Origin: an uncultured Pelagibacteraceae bacterium | GTDB lineage: Bacteria > Pseudomonadota > Alphaproteobacteria > Pelagibacterales > Pelagibacteraceae | NCBI GenBank assembly: GCA_902615445.1 | Contig: CACMOQ010000007.1 | Span: 1-64,000, forward strand | Direction of reading: 5' to 3' | Length of the DNA stretch: 64,000 nucleotides | Shown here: positions 28,321 to 38,033 of the stretch, in pieces | Layout of the letters: every line of letters begins with the position of its first letter | Position numbering within the stretch: the stretch's first letter is position 1 | The notes under the pieces: generated by a model | Database searches by the model: none | The model's input: the letters and a program-made list of their open reading frames with translations, nothing else | Told to the model about the DNA's origin: nothing | Program-made: the position numbers and the translations under genes

Positions 28321-29271
28321 ATGAAAAAAATATTAATTATTGGCGGTGGCGCGATGGGTTCTGCTTTTTCAATTCCGTGTTTAGAAAATGATAATAGAGT
28401 TGTGGTAACGGAACCATATAATAAATTTTTCATTAAAAATTTAGCATCAAAAAAAAAATTTCATTCTTCTTTAAAAATGAATTTACCCAAAAAACTAAAA
28501 TTTAAGAATTATTCAAAAAACATATTTAAAGAAAAATTTGATTTAATTGTAATTGCATTAAGTCTTGCTGGAATTGATTTTATTGGAAAAGAGTTAAAAG
28601 ACTTAAAAACAAAAGTGCCATTACTAGTTCTTACTAAAGGACTAAAATATGATAAAAAAAGAAAAAAACTCTTAACTATTTCAGCGTTACTTAAAAATAA
28701 TTATAATGTTGCAAATGTATCCGTTTTAAAAGGACCTTGTTTAGCTAAAGAATTAGCAAGAAAAAATAAAACAAGCGTGGTAATAGCAAATAAGAATATC
28801 AAAGTTGCCAAATGGATTGGAAAACAAATATCTACCAAATACTATCGAACTGAATTTTCTAAAGATGTTATTGGAGTAGAAATTTGCTCAGCAATAAAAA
28901 ATATATATGCGATGGTAATAGGCTCAGGTCAAAATTTTAACACTGCATCAGACTTATTCCAAAAAAGTGTAAATGAGATGAAATTTTTAATAAAATATTT
29001 CAAAGGAGATGAATTGACGATATTAGGGCTAGCTGGTATTGGCGATTTATATGTAAGTGCTGTGGGTGGAAGGAATAGTAAAATGGGAGATTTTTTGGGT
29101 AAAGGTTTTACATTTACAGCAGCTAAAAGAAAGTTTATGCCAAAAGATACAGTGGAAGGTGAGCAATTAGCCAGAGAAATTGCTCCTTATATTTTAAAAA
29201 AGATTAATAAAAAAAATATACCGCTGATGGTTCATTTGTTAAAAACAATAATTTATAATAAAAAAATTTAA
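28321..29271 (+). CDS. NAD(P)-dependent glycerol-3-phosphate dehydrogenase-like protein (GpsA family)
   Basis: A 316-residue dehydrogenase with a Rossmann start ILIIGGGAMGSAFS, the LTKGL and LKGPCLAKELA segments, IKNIYAMVIG with the catalytic Lys, and GLAGIGDLYVSAVGGRN, which matches GpsA's substrate-binding region. GpsA makes glycerol-3-phosphate for phospholipid synthesis. Several positions differ from textbook GpsA (GGGAMG for GAGxWG), so a related sugar-phosphate dehydrogenase role is possible. A divergent promoter region separates it from the PLP enzyme. Confidence 0.75.
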   Translation: MKKILIIGGGAMGSAFSIPCLENDNRVVVTEPYNKFFIKNLASKKKFHSSLKMNLPKKLKFKNYSKNIFKEKFDLIVIALSLAGIDFIGKELKDLKTKVPLLVLTKGLKYDKKRKKLLTISALLKNNYNVANVSVLKGPCLAKELARKNKTSVVIANKNIKVAKWIGKQISTKYYRTEFSKDVIGVEICSAIKNIYAMVIGSGQNFNTASDLFQKSVNEMKFLIKYFKGDELTILGLAGIGDLYVSAVGGRNSKMGDFLGKGFTFTAAKRKFMPKDTVEGEQLAREIAPYILKKINKKNIPLMVHLLKTIIYNKKI

Positions 29272-29351
29272 CTGATTAGAAAGTTATTCTCTACGAGTAA
29301 TCCTATAATAATTCCAACTAGTAACGCAAAAATTAATTTTTTTTTATCCAC
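29268..29351 (-). CDS. Possible 27-residue single-pass membrane peptide downstream of livM
   Basis: A short frame starting at GTG 29351, immediately after a tandem TAA TAA that ends livM. It reads a short basic start (DKKK), a 16-residue hydrophobic segment (LIFALLVGIIIGLLVE) and a polar end. The composition is that of a small membrane peptide and the frame reaches to the stop of the convergent GpsA-like gene. There is no clear ribosome site beyond the coupled position after livM. It may be chance in A+T-rich DNA. Confidence 0.3.
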   Translation of the reverse strand: MDKKKLIFALLVGIIIGLLVENNFLIS

Positions 29352-29354
29352 TTA

Positions 29355-30419
29355 TTAGGTTTTTTTACTAAGAGAAGACTTTAAATTTGTTGATAAAGGA
29401 ATTTTTGTCTTCCATTTTTGTTTAATGTTTTCCCACAATTTTGCCATTCCTAATGGTTCATAGATCATAAAAATAATCATCAACCCACCAAATATTACTT
29501 GTTCTATAGAAGATATAATCGTTGCATCAATCGCACCATGAAATACATTATTACCAATTGCGTTTAAAAGAACGGGAAAAAGTAGGATAAATGCTGCACC
29601 AATAAAAGCACCATTAATTGTGCCAAGCCCACCCAAAATACACATAAATAATATTTTAAAAGATAGTTTAATATCAAAAGCAACCGGCTCTAGAGATTTA
29701 AGATAACAAAATGCAAAAAGTGCACCTGCAACACCACAATAAAATGCACTGATAGCAAATGCTTGTACTTTTGTTCTCAATAATGAAACTCCCATTGACT
29801 CTGCAGCTATATCCATGTCTCTAACTGCCATCCAATTCCTGCCGGTACTACCTCTAGCCATATTCATCGCTAATAACGTTAAAACTGTGGTAACAGCTAA
29901 ACATACAAAATACATAGCTAATGGAGTTGTAAATGGTTTTCCTAAGATAACTATATCTTGAGCAGTTATAATTCCTGATGAGTCGTAGTTTTTAAACCAA
30001 CCAAATTTATCTATCATCCATATAATAAAAAACTGCGAAGCTAACGTGGCTACCATTAGATAAATTCCTCTTACTTTTAGACTAGGAAGACCAAATAAAA
30101 TTCCAAAAGCTGCAGCAATTAAACCTGACACTATTAGTGAGCCTACGAAACCAAGATCAGGCACTCGTAAAATAAGATTAAACATAGCAAAAGCGCCTGC
30201 AGCCATAAAACCAGCAGCACCTAAAGCTAACTGTCCTGTGTAACCCATAACAATTTGTTGTCCAATTGTTGCTAAAGCCAAACAAAGCCAAGGAATTAAT
30301 ATTGAAGTGTACCAATATTCAGTAGTAATAAATGTTGGTATTACTAATACACTTAGAATCATACAAATAGCTAAGTTAATTAGGTCTTTTTTTGTATAAG
30401 TCATAAAAACTGGTTTCAT
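29355..30419 (-). CDS. livM: Branched-chain amino-acid-type ABC transporter permease (LivM-like)
   Basis: A 354-residue inner-membrane permease with about ten hydrophobic segments. GQQIVMGYTGQLALGAAGF at the first part and SLKVRGIYLMVATLA, then ILGGLGTINGAFIGAAF, are typical of LivM. It pairs with LivH 3 bases upstream. Together with LivG, LivF and the binding protein it forms a full LIV-type importer; such systems also take up amides, urea or other small amino compounds, so the substrate is open. Confidence 0.9.
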   Translation of the reverse strand: MKPVFMTYTKKDLINLAICMILSVLVIPTFITTEYWYTSILIPWLCLALATIGQQIVMGYTGQLALGAAGFMAAGAFAMFNLILRVPDLGFVGSLIVSGLIAAAFGILFGLPSLKVRGIYLMVATLASQFFIIWMIDKFGWFKNYDSSGIITAQDIVILGKPFTTPLAMYFVCLAVTTVLTLLAMNMARGSTGRNWMAVRDMDIAAESMGVSLLRTKVQAFAISAFYCGVAGALFAFCYLKSLEPVAFDIKLSFKILFMCILGGLGTINGAFIGAAFILLFPVLLNAIGNNVFHGAIDATIISSIEQVIFGGLMIIFMIYEPLGMAKLWENIKQKWKTKIPLSTNLKSSLSKKT

Positions 30420-30422
30420 AAA

Positions 30423-31331
30423 TTAAACTCTCCTAATAATTTTTTCTCCAAATAAACCTTCTGGTCTATATAATAAAAAGAAAATTGCTAATACGTAAGG
30501 AGCCCAACCCTCAATAGCACCTCCAAAGAATGGCCCAATGTATACTTCTAATACTTTTTCTACTGCACCAATAATTAAACCTCCGATAATTGCTCCTGGA
30601 ATAGATGAAAAACCACCTATAATTAATACTGGCAAAGCTTTTAAAGCTAAGTCAACAAGAGCAAATTGGACACCTGCTCTTGCACCCCACATACATCCTG
30701 CAACCAAAGCCACAACCCCCGCAGCAGACCAAACTAATAACATAATATGTTTTAAAGGAATTCCTATTGAACTAGCGGCACCCGCATCATCTGCAACAGC
30801 TCTCAAACCAAGACCAATTTTTGTATATTTGAATAGAAGGAACAAACCAATAATCATAATAGCAGCCACAACTCCTGCAGTAATATCAAGAGCACTAATA
30901 AATAATTTTAAGTTGTCAGCAATCCACGGCACTGGAAAATCTCCTATACCTAAATCTAATCTTCTTACTTCTACTCCCCATGCTGCTTGAGCCAAGCCTT
31001 CTAAAACATATCCTAGACCGATTGTGGCCATTAGTACTGTGTCTTCGCTGGCATTCATGAGAGGTCTTAAAACAAATCTTTCAGTGCACAAGCCAACCAC
31101 TACCATCAAAAGGGCAGCCAAAATAAATGCAAGTACGAAAGGTATATTGAAGTCTTGCATAAATCCAACAAAAGCAAGAACTGAGAAGAAAACCATAGCC
31201 CCTTGTGAGAAGTTAAACGTCGCTGAAGCTTTAAAAATTAGAACAAATCCTAAGGCTACTAATGAATACATAGTTCCAGCAAGCAGACCGCCGACCAAAA
31301 CTTCCATAAAAAATAATAATTCATCAACCAT
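30423..31331 (-). CDS. livH: Branched-chain amino-acid-type ABC transporter permease (LivH-like)
   Basis: A 302-residue inner-membrane permease. LAGTMYSLVALGFVLIFKAS near the N-terminus, GLGLRAVADDAGAASSIGI (the loop that contacts the ATPase) and GGFSSIPGAIIGGLIIGAVE are classic LivH features. Located between LivG (9 bases upstream) and LivM (3 bases downstream) on the minus strand. Confidence 0.92.
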   Translation of the reverse strand: MVDELLFFMEVLVGGLLAGTMYSLVALGFVLIFKASATFNFSQGAMVFFSVLAFVGFMQDFNIPFVLAFILAALLMVVVGLCTERFVLRPLMNASEDTVLMATIGLGYVLEGLAQAAWGVEVRRLDLGIGDFPVPWIADNLKLFISALDITAGVVAAIMIIGLFLLFKYTKIGLGLRAVADDAGAASSIGIPLKHIMLLVWSAAGVVALVAGCMWGARAGVQFALVDLALKALPVLIIGGFSSIPGAIIGGLIIGAVEKVLEVYIGPFFGGAIEGWAPYVLAIFFLLYRPEGLFGEKIIRRV

Positions 31332-31340
31332 ATATTTATC

Positions 31341-32135
31341 CTAGTGTTCTACTCCTAAATAAGCGTCTATTACTTTTTTATTTGATCTTACTTCATCAGG
31401 CGTACCATCGCCAATAACTTTACCATAATCAAGCACTACAACTCTGTCTGATATATCCATAACTACTCCCATATCATGCTCAATAAGAACCATAGTTGTG
31501 CCGAGTTCATCATTTACTTTTAAAATGAATCTACACATGTCCCTTTTTTCTTCTACATTCATTCCAGCCATAGGCTCATCTAGTAAAATTACAGATGAGT
31601 CAGTTGCGAGAGCGCGACCTAATTCTACTTTCTTTTGTAATCCGTAAGGAAGTTTTCCAACTGGTGTATCTTTAATATCTTCTATTTCTAAAAAACTGAT
31701 TATTTCTTCAGATCTTTCTCTATTAATCTTTTCTTCTTTTTTAACTTTAGGTAGTTGAAAAGCAACCTCAAGAAAATTTGTTTTCGTGTGAAGCTTTCGG
31801 CCTACTAAAATATTATCCAGAACTGACATTCTTTTAAATAGAGCTAAGTTTTGAAATGTTCTAGAAAGGCCCATTTGTGCCATGAGATTGGGAGTAATAT
31901 TTGGAATTTCTTTTCCTTTAAAAGAAACAGTTCCTTGTTGAGGTTTATAAATTCCATTTATACAATTCAGCATCGAGCTTTTTCCAGCTCCATTAGGTCC
32001 TATTATAGCTCTAACTTCATGCTCAAGTACATCGAACGAGGTATCGGTTATTGCTTTAACACCACCAAAAGAAAGAGAGATATTTTTTACCTCTAATATT
32101 GGTTTACCTATTTTAAATTTTCTCTCTATTGCCAT
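31341..32135 (-). CDS. livG: LIV-type ABC transporter ATP-binding protein (LivG-like)
   Basis: A 264-residue ATPase. Walker A GPNGAGKSS, the Q-loop region FQNLALFKRM, a signature replaced by LPYGLQKKVELGRAL (LivG proteins have degenerate signatures), and Walker B VILLDEPMAGMN are visible. It energises transport through LivH/LivM together with LivF, 2 bases upstream. Confidence 0.92.
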   Translation of the reverse strand: MAIERKFKIGKPILEVKNISLSFGGVKAITDTSFDVLEHEVRAIIGPNGAGKSSMLNCINGIYKPQQGTVSFKGKEIPNITPNLMAQMGLSRTFQNLALFKRMSVLDNILVGRKLHTKTNFLEVAFQLPKVKKEEKINRERSEEIISFLEIEDIKDTPVGKLPYGLQKKVELGRALATDSSVILLDEPMAGMNVEEKRDMCRFILKVNDELGTTMVLIEHDMGVVMDISDRVVVLDYGKVIGDGTPDEVRSNKKVIDAYLGVEH

Positions 32136-32137
32136 CT

Positions 32138-32953
32138 TTAATTAATTTTTTTCTTTGTTAAGTTTTCTTCTTTAAGTACATCTCTAAAATTTTTTCTACC
32201 TTTTTTTGAAATACCTAAATATAATTCTTTCACCTGATCATTACTCAATAAACTTTGGGCTGTACCATCTAACATAACTCTTCCTGTTTCAATAATGTAG
32301 CCGTAATCTGAATTTTTTAGTGCAACATTGGTATTCTGTTCAGCAAGTAAAATACTAACACCTTCTTTCTGATTTAGCTCTTTAACAATGTTAAAAATCT
32401 CCGCTACTAATTGTGGCGCTAAACCCATTGTAGGTTCATCCAAAAGTAGCATCTTAGGCTTAGCCATCATGGCTCTTGCAACTGCTATCATTTGTTGTTC
32501 TCCACCTGATGTAAACGCAGCTTGGCTTTTTCTTCTTTCCTTTAATCTAATAAAATAAGTATATATTTTTTCTAATTCTTGATTGATATCACCTTTTGAT
32601 AATTTTCTTGAGTATGCCCCAGCAATAATATTTTCTTCAACAGTGAGGTGCCCAAAACATCTTCTGCCCTCTAATACTTGAACCATGCCAAGCCCAACCA
32701 TTTGTGAAGGATTTTGTTTCTCAATTGAGGTGCCATCATATTCTATTGTACCTTTTGTTACTTTACCTCTTTCTGAGGCTAGCATAGTTGAAACTGCTTT
32801 TAATGTTGTACTCTTACCCGCTCCATTTGCTCCAAGTAGTGCTACTACTTTTCCCTTTGGCACTTTTAATGAAACATCATGTAGAGCTAAAATAACATTA
32901 TCATATGTTACTTCGATATTTTTAATATCAAGTATGTTGGTTGAAGTGTTCAT
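32138..32953 (-). CDS. livF: LIV-type ABC transporter ATP-binding protein (LivF-like)
   Basis: A 271-residue ATPase with Walker A GANGAGKST, the signature segment TSGGEQQMIAVARAM and Walker B MLLLDEPTMGLAP. The C-terminal extension of about 20 residues (GRKNFRDVLKEENLTKKK) is slightly longer than in standard LivF. It is first of the four membrane/ATPase genes and lies 109 bases after the binding-protein gene, with a GC-rich hairpin between them. Confidence 0.92.
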   Translation of the reverse strand: MNTSTNILDIKNIEVTYDNVILALHDVSLKVPKGKVVALLGANGAGKSTTLKAVSTMLASERGKVTKGTIEYDGTSIEKQNPSQMVGLGMVQVLEGRRCFGHLTVEENIIAGAYSRKLSKGDINQELEKIYTYFIRLKERRKSQAAFTSGGEQQMIAVARAMMAKPKMLLLDEPTMGLAPQLVAEIFNIVKELNQKEGVSILLAEQNTNVALKNSDYGYIIETGRVMLDGTAQSLLSNDQVKELYLGISKKGRKNFRDVLKEENLTKKKIN

Positions 32954-32993
32954 TAAATTTTTTTCTATTACATTTATATTAAATTTTATTTAA

Positions 32994-33032
32994 AGGGGGA
33001 GTTAAAATAATTTGATTACCAAAACTCCCCCT
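32994..33032 (-). terminator. GC-rich hairpin between the LIV binding-protein gene and livF
   Basis: AGGGGGAGTT at 32994-33003 pairs perfectly with AACTCCCCCT at 33023-33032 (10 bp, 19-base loop). It starts 30 bases after the stop of the binding-protein gene. Downstream on the minus strand there is only a short, broken U-run, so it may be a weak terminator or a 3'-end stabiliser that allows more binding protein than permease. Runs of five G and five C stand out strongly in this A+T-rich DNA. Confidence 0.72.
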
Positions 33033-33062
33033 CCAATCGATATTAATTTATCTCTAAATTAA

Positions 33063-34403
33063 CTATCCGCATTTTTTCGGTGTAATATTGTTTTCTTTAG
33101 CAAATTTCGCTGCAGATGCCTCAACTAGACCTCTTATAAATGCAGGATCGCCTGGAGCTTCCCAACCAGTTACCTGATTGAATTTAGTTCCATCCCACTG
33201 CATTACAGCAAATTTACCGGCACCTTCATGGTTTGCACATGAAATAGCAAATGGAGCTAACATTCCTCCAACTCCAAGTTCAGTAAGTCTAGCTTCAGTC
33301 ATGTTTAAATTTTCATAACCATCTCTAAACTCAGCACCAGTTACTGCTTTACCAACTTTGTTATGCATTTTTTGAGCAATTCTTAACGCCTCAATCCACA
33401 TAACGGCAGCACCTAGTCCTCTATTCCAGTAAACGGAACCAATCCTATTCGGATCAGCTAAGTTACCTTTTCCAGCACCATATACTTTATCTTTAATGTC
33501 TTTAACTAATGGATATTCTCCTGGTAAAGCATTTGCAACAGCATAAGTTCCCTTAGCTGCATCACCTGCTGGATACATATCCTCCTCGGCAGCACCGAAT
33601 GTTACATACATCATTCTATCTCTTGGGAAATTAATTCTAGCAGCGTTAGTCATTGCTGTTGAATTCATTCCTGAACCTGCTCCCCAGAAAGTAACCCAAT
33701 CAGGTTTTTCTTTTCTGATTTGCAGCCATTGAGATTGCTGTTCAAGACCTGGTGGTGGAATTGATATTTCAATTAATTTCATTCCCCAATCAGAAGTTAT
33801 TTTTCTCATTGCTGGAAGTGGTTCTCTTCCGTAAGCAGAGTCGATGTGTAAGTGAACGATTTTTTTACCTTTCATCTTATCTATACCGCCCTCTACTTGA
33901 GCCATAAATTTTAATTTAACAGCAATTTGTGACCAGTAGTGACTTGCAGCATTAAATACCCAAGGCCATACTCTTCCATCAGCACCGTCAGTTCTTCCAT
34001 AACCATATTGAGCTAAAACCACATTGTCTTTAGCCATTCGGTTAATTACTGCATACGCTCCTGGTGTTCCTAAAGTATCAAACACTACTATTCTTTGACC
34101 ATCTTTTTCTAAAAGTCTTTGGTAACATTCTACTGTTTTTACCGCATTATACTCAGTCTCACATTCCTGCCATGTAAGCATTACTCCGTTTACTCCACCT
34201 GTCATGTTTACATAGTTCATGTAATCAATTTGAGCCCCGTAGTAACCAGTACCCATTGCTGAGTAAGGTCCAACACGACTACTTGCTACTGGAAAATATT
34301 GCGTCTCAGCAGCAGATACACTTTGAGGTAAAGTAAGTGAAGAAAATAAAGCGATAACTACCGTTAGAGTAGAAGTTAGCCTTTTAATTATATTTGCTAA
34401 CAT
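33063..34403 (-). CDS. LIV-type ABC transporter periplasmic substrate-binding protein
   Basis: A 446-residue periplasmic binding protein. Start chosen at 34403 rather than the earlier ATG at 34436 because GGGAGG lies just upstream of it and the protein then begins with a normal signal peptide (MLANIIKRLTS, cleavage after VSAA). Mature motifs include QIDYMNYVNMTGGVNG, QECETEYNAVKTVECYQRLL and HLHIDSAYGREPLPAM, typical of type I Leu/Ile/Val- or amide-binding proteins. Longer than E. coli LivJ, as in the alphaproteobacterial group. It heads the transporter operon. Confidence 0.88.
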   Translation of the reverse strand: MLANIIKRLTSTLTVVIALFSSLTLPQSVSAAETQYFPVASSRVGPYSAMGTGYYGAQIDYMNYVNMTGGVNGVMLTWQECETEYNAVKTVECYQRLLEKDGQRIVVFDTLGTPGAYAVINRMAKDNVVLAQYGYGRTDGADGRVWPWVFNAASHYWSQIAVKLKFMAQVEGGIDKMKGKKIVHLHIDSAYGREPLPAMRKITSDWGMKLIEISIPPPGLEQQSQWLQIRKEKPDWVTFWGAGSGMNSTAMTNAARINFPRDRMMYVTFGAAEEDMYPAGDAAKGTYAVANALPGEYPLVKDIKDKVYGAGKGNLADPNRIGSVYWNRGLGAAVMWIEALRIAQKMHNKVGKAVTGAEFRDGYENLNMTEARLTELGVGGMLAPFAISCANHEGAGKFAVMQWDGTKFNQVTGWEAPGDPAFIRGLVEASAAKFAKENNITPKKCG

Positions 34404-34479
34404 TATTCCTCCCTTATATTTAGTTATGTTAAACATTCTAATAAGCTATAATCTAACCACATAGCTAAGGTTTCTGCAA

Positions 34480-34548
34480 TTAATAATCATTATTAACAAG
34501 TGAAATAAAATCGTCACATAATTAACAATTACAACTTGAGATTGTTAA
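34480..34548. promoter_or_regulatory. Palindromes between the LIV operon and the amidotransferase gene
   Basis: In the divergent spacer there is a 17-base perfect palindrome TTAATAATCATTATTAA (34480-34496, 8+1+8) about 77 bases upstream of the binding-protein start. A second inverted repeat, TTAACAAT at 34522-34529 with ATTGTTAA at 34541-34548 (11-base loop), lies nearer the amidotransferase. Both could be operator sites; neither can be assigned to a regulator. Confidence 0.4.
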
Positions 34549-34613
34549 AGAATTTTTAAATAGGAATTGTTTTTTAAGAAATTTATAAAAGTTTAATAAA
34601 TAATAGAAATTAA

Positions 34614-35396
34614 ATGAAAAAAATTTTAATAGTGGAGGGTAATACAGCAGAAGAGAACGGGAGTTTCACAGAAGCGGGTATTAAAACCCACACTGAAAGT
34701 TTAAAGGAAAGTCTAGAATACCTCGATAAAGAATTAATCTTAGAAGTTATAAATCCCTCATCAGATAAAAATATTCAAGTTTACATCGATAAGCTAAATT
34801 CATACGATGGATTAATATGGGGAGGTAGCAGCCTTAACATTTATAACGATACTCCAGAGATCAGAAGACAAATTGAATTTATGAAAAAATGTCAAAATAA
34901 AGTTAAAAATATTTTAGGAATTTGCTGGGGCATGCAAGTGGCTGTAACTGCTGCAGGAGGACAGGTAAAAAAAGCTAACACATCTCATGTTGGTATCGCA
35001 AAAGAAATCAAGATAAATGAATACGGTTTAAAACATCCATTATATAAAGATAAAGAAAAAAAATTTAATTCTCCTGCTTTTAATTATGACGAAGTTGTAA
35101 AAATACCTGAAAACGGTATTTGTCTTGCATCTAATAAAGTTAATAAAGTCCAAAGTTTGTATTTTCAAATCAATAAAACTAGAGTTTGGGGTTTGCAATA
35201 TCATCCTGAAATAACTTATGAAAAAATGATAAGTTTGATTAATTTTAGAAGAAAAAGATTAATTGAATTTAGAAAAGTATTCAAAAATGAAAATGATCTC
35301 GAAAATCACATATCTTTTATTGAAAAAGAAATTCAGACCACAGTCAAAGAAAAAAAAATGTTAGAACTTAAAAATTGGCTTGAAGAATTAAATTAA
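34614..35396 (+). CDS. Class I glutamine amidotransferase-like protein
   Basis: A 260-residue protein with the class I triad: nucleophile in [10 protein letters not shown] and the His/Glu pair in [30 protein letters not shown] matches stand-alone GMP-synthase-like amidotransferases. It would release ammonia from glutamine for an acceptor enzyme or hydrolyse a gamma-glutamyl compound; the partner is not evident. Convergent with formate-THF ligase, 4-base overlap. Confidence 0.82.
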   Translation: MKKILIVEGNTAEENGSFTEAGIKTHTESLKESLEYLDKELILEVINPSSDKNIQVYIDKLNSYDGLIWGGSSLNIYNDTPEIRRQIEFMKKCQNKVKNILGICWGMQVAVTAAGGQVKKANTSHVGIAKEIKINEYGLKHPLYKDKEKKFNSPAFNYDEVVKIPENGICLASNKVNKVQSLYFQINKTRVWGLQYHPEITYEKMISLINFRRKRLIEFRKVFKNENDLENHISFIEKEIQTTVKEKKMLELKNWLEELN

Positions 35397-37078
35397 AATA
35401 AACCTTCAATTTGGCCTTTTTGATTTAATTTAATAGTATTAGCGGCAGGTTTTCTTGGCAATCCTGGCATTGTCATTATTGATCCACAAATGACTACCAC
35501 AAATTCTGCTCCCGAGGATAATCTTACTTCTCTTATTGGTATCTCATGATTTGAGGGGGCACCTTTGAGTTTGGGGTCTGTTGAAAAACTAAATTGAGTT
35601 TTTGCAATACAAACTGGTAAATTTCCATGACCATTATCTTCAAAAACTTTTAATTGTTCTTTGACTTTATCATCAGCTGTTATTTTATCAGCCTTATAGA
35701 TTTGTTTAGCAATTAACTCTATTTTATCCCAAAGTTTAAGATTGCTGTTATATAAAAATTTAAATTTATTTTTGTTATTTTTGCAGACTTTAACAACTTT
35801 TTTTGCAAGATCTTTGGTCCCATTTCCACCTTTAGCCCAATGCTTGCATTCACTTACTTCAACTTTATTTTTTTTACAAAAATTTAAAACAGTTTTAATC
35901 TCCTTTTTTGTATCAAGCGCAAAATGATTTATGGCTACTATTGGTTCTAAACCAAATTTTTTTATGTTTGTTATATGCCTTTCCAAGTTGACCAATCCTT
36001 TTTCTAACGCCGATATATCTTCTTTTTTTAAGTCTTCTTTTTCAACGCCCCCATGCATTTTTAATGCTCTTATTGTTGCAACAATTACCACACAGCTAGG
36101 GCTTAACCCTGCTTTCCTGCATTTTATATTTAAAAACTTTTCTGCACCAAGATCTGCACCAAATCCTGCTTCAGTAACTACATAATCAGATAATTTTAAT
36201 GCAGATTTTGTTGCAATCACTGAATTGCACCCGTGGGCAATGTTTGCAAATGGACCTCCATGAATAATTGCGGGATTATTTTCTAAAGTTTGAGTTACGT
36301 TTGGCCTTATTGCTTCCTTAAGCAAAACAGTCATAGGACCATGAGCATTAATATCTCTTGCATAAAGTGGGCTCCCTTTTTTATCGTATGCAAAAGTAAT
36401 ATTACCAATTCTTTTTTCTAAATCTTTTAAATCGTTAGACAGACAAAAAATTGCCATTACCTCTGATGCAACTGTTATGTCGAAACCATCAACTCTTTTG
36501 AAATCCTTAGCGACTCCACTAGTATTAATATCAATAAATCTAAGTGCGCGGTCATTCATATCCATTACACGTTTCCAAACAATTTTATTTTCATCTATGT
36601 TAAGTTTATTTCCCCAATAAATGTGATTATCAATCATAGCCGATAATAAATTATGCGCTGAAGTAATCGCGTGAAAATCACCTGTAAAATGTAAATTTAT
36701 TTGCTCCATAGGAACCACTTGAGCATATCCTCCTCCAGCTGCACCACCTTTCATTCCAAATGAAGGACCTAAACTTGGTTCTCTTAAACATACAATAGAT
36801 TTTTTTCCAATTTTATTTAACCCATCGTTTAACCCAACTGAAGTAGTAGTTTTGCCCTCACCTGCTGGTGTAGGTGTTATAGCAGTCACCAAAATTAATT
36901 TACCATCTTTTTTTTTCTTTAGTTTTTCTAAAAACTCAAAATTTATTTTTGCAATATGTCTACCCATTGGACTAAATGCACTACTTTTATCTGGAACATT
37001 AATTTTAGCTAGAATTTTACTTATTGGCTTCATCTTAGCTTTTCTAGCTATTTCTATATCTGATTTAACTTTTATCAT
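35393..37078 (-). CDS. fhs: Formate-tetrahydrofolate ligase
   Basis: A 561-residue ATP-dependent enzyme joining formate to tetrahydrofolate to give 10-formyl-THF, or running backwards to yield ATP and formate during oxidation of methyl groups. The P-loop [16 protein letters not shown] and [22 protein letters not shown] are diagnostic. With the GcvT-like, MetF-like and dimethylglycine dehydrogenase-like genes in this window it fits a methyl-oxidising one-carbon network. Confidence 0.95.
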   Translation of the reverse strand: MIKVKSDIEIARKAKMKPISKILAKINVPDKSSAFSPMGRHIAKINFEFLEKLKKKKDGKLILVTAITPTPAGEGKTTTSVGLNDGLNKIGKKSIVCLREPSLGPSFGMKGGAAGGGYAQVVPMEQINLHFTGDFHAITSAHNLLSAMIDNHIYWGNKLNIDENKIVWKRVMDMNDRALRFIDINTSGVAKDFKRVDGFDITVASEVMAIFCLSNDLKDLEKRIGNITFAYDKKGSPLYARDINAHGPMTVLLKEAIRPNVTQTLENNPAIIHGGPFANIAHGCNSVIATKSALKLSDYVVTEAGFGADLGAEKFLNIKCRKAGLSPSCVVIVATIRALKMHGGVEKEDLKKEDISALEKGLVNLERHITNIKKFGLEPIVAINHFALDTKKEIKTVLNFCKKNKVEVSECKHWAKGGNGTKDLAKKVVKVCKNNKNKFKFLYNSNLKLWDKIELIAKQIYKADKITADDKVKEQLKVFEDNGHGNLPVCIAKTQFSFSTDPKLKGAPSNHEIPIREVRLSSGAEFVVVICGSIMTMPGLPRKPAANTIKLNQKGQIEGLF

Positions 37079-37147
37079 TTTGTATTTTTTATAAAGGTGT
37101 TTGATTAGTATATCTTTTTAGCGTCTTTGAAAATATATTATTATTTT

Positions 37148-37996
37148 TTAGTTTCTTGTGGCAATATAAACACCTAAAGTTGCTATAATAAATCCCAGGA
37201 TATCTAAATAAGTTAATTTTTCATTTAAGAATAGCCATGCCATAAAAGCAGATGTAGATGGTATTAAAAAAAATATAGATACAGTTTTACTTGCTGAGTT
37301 TTTTTTAATTAAAAACATTAAAATTGTAAATGCTCCAAATGAAACAAGAAATATTTGATGGCTCATTGCTAATATAAGTGTCTTTGTAAAATTAATATAT
37401 GGTTCAACAAAAAATATAATTATAAGAACATGAAATAAACAACCTCCAGATGCCTGATAAAAATTGCTTACAGCTAAAGGCATATTCTTACTTAATTTTT
37501 TTTGCCAAATTGTTGATAAAGTAATTGAAATTAAGGATATTATTGTTGCAATGAGTCCTAAAAGTGGAATTTTAGAGCCTAAATCTATTCCTAAAACTAA
37601 AGATGCACCTACAAATCCTAACAAAACACCTGTCCATTGTTTTAGACTTACCTTCTCATTTAGAATTGGCCCACTCAATATATTTGTTAAAATAGGTTGA
37701 AGAGTTACTATCAAAGCAGCGATCCCAGTTGGCATCCCAATAGAAATTGAATAAAACACACCTCCTAAATAAAGTCCGTGAAAAAGAACTCCACTAAAAA
37801 TAGTTTCAATTAAATTCTTTTTATTCACAGCTAAGGACTGATTTGAATACAGGGAAAAGATATAAAAACCTATTGCTACAAAAAAAAATCTAAAAGCTAG
37901 TGCAGCAAAAGGATCGCTATTATCTACAATTGGTTTAGTTGTAATAAATGCAGATGACCATAAAAGAACAAATATGATTGGAAAAACTCTGATCAT
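37148..37996 (-). CDS. EamA/DMT-family transporter
   Basis: A 282-residue membrane protein with about ten hydrophobic segments in two repeats. N-terminal FVLLWSSAFITTKPIV and later LIVTLQPILTNILSGPILNEKVSLKQW match the EamA repeat. Members export amino acids or other metabolites. It is the last of a minus-strand group with the racemase and the unknown 144-residue protein. Confidence 0.87.
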   Translation of the reverse strand: MIRVFPIIFVLLWSSAFITTKPIVDNSDPFAALAFRFFFVAIGFYIFSLYSNQSLAVNKKNLIETIFSGVLFHGLYLGGVFYSISIGMPTGIAALIVTLQPILTNILSGPILNEKVSLKQWTGVLLGFVGASLVLGIDLGSKIPLLGLIATIISLISITLSTIWQKKLSKNMPLAVSNFYQASGGCLFHVLIIIFFVEPYINFTKTLILAMSHQIFLVSFGAFTILMFLIKKNSASKTVSIFFLIPSTSAFMAWLFLNEKLTYLDILGFIIATLGVYIATRN

Positions 37997-38033
37997 TTAA
38001 AATTTTTAGATTAAAATTTATTATTTTTAAATT

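Noticed and set aside
30538-31344. Plus-strand frames opposite the LivH gene
   Set aside because: They are antisense shadows with Pro/Ala/Thr-rich, unstructured translations lacking motifs.
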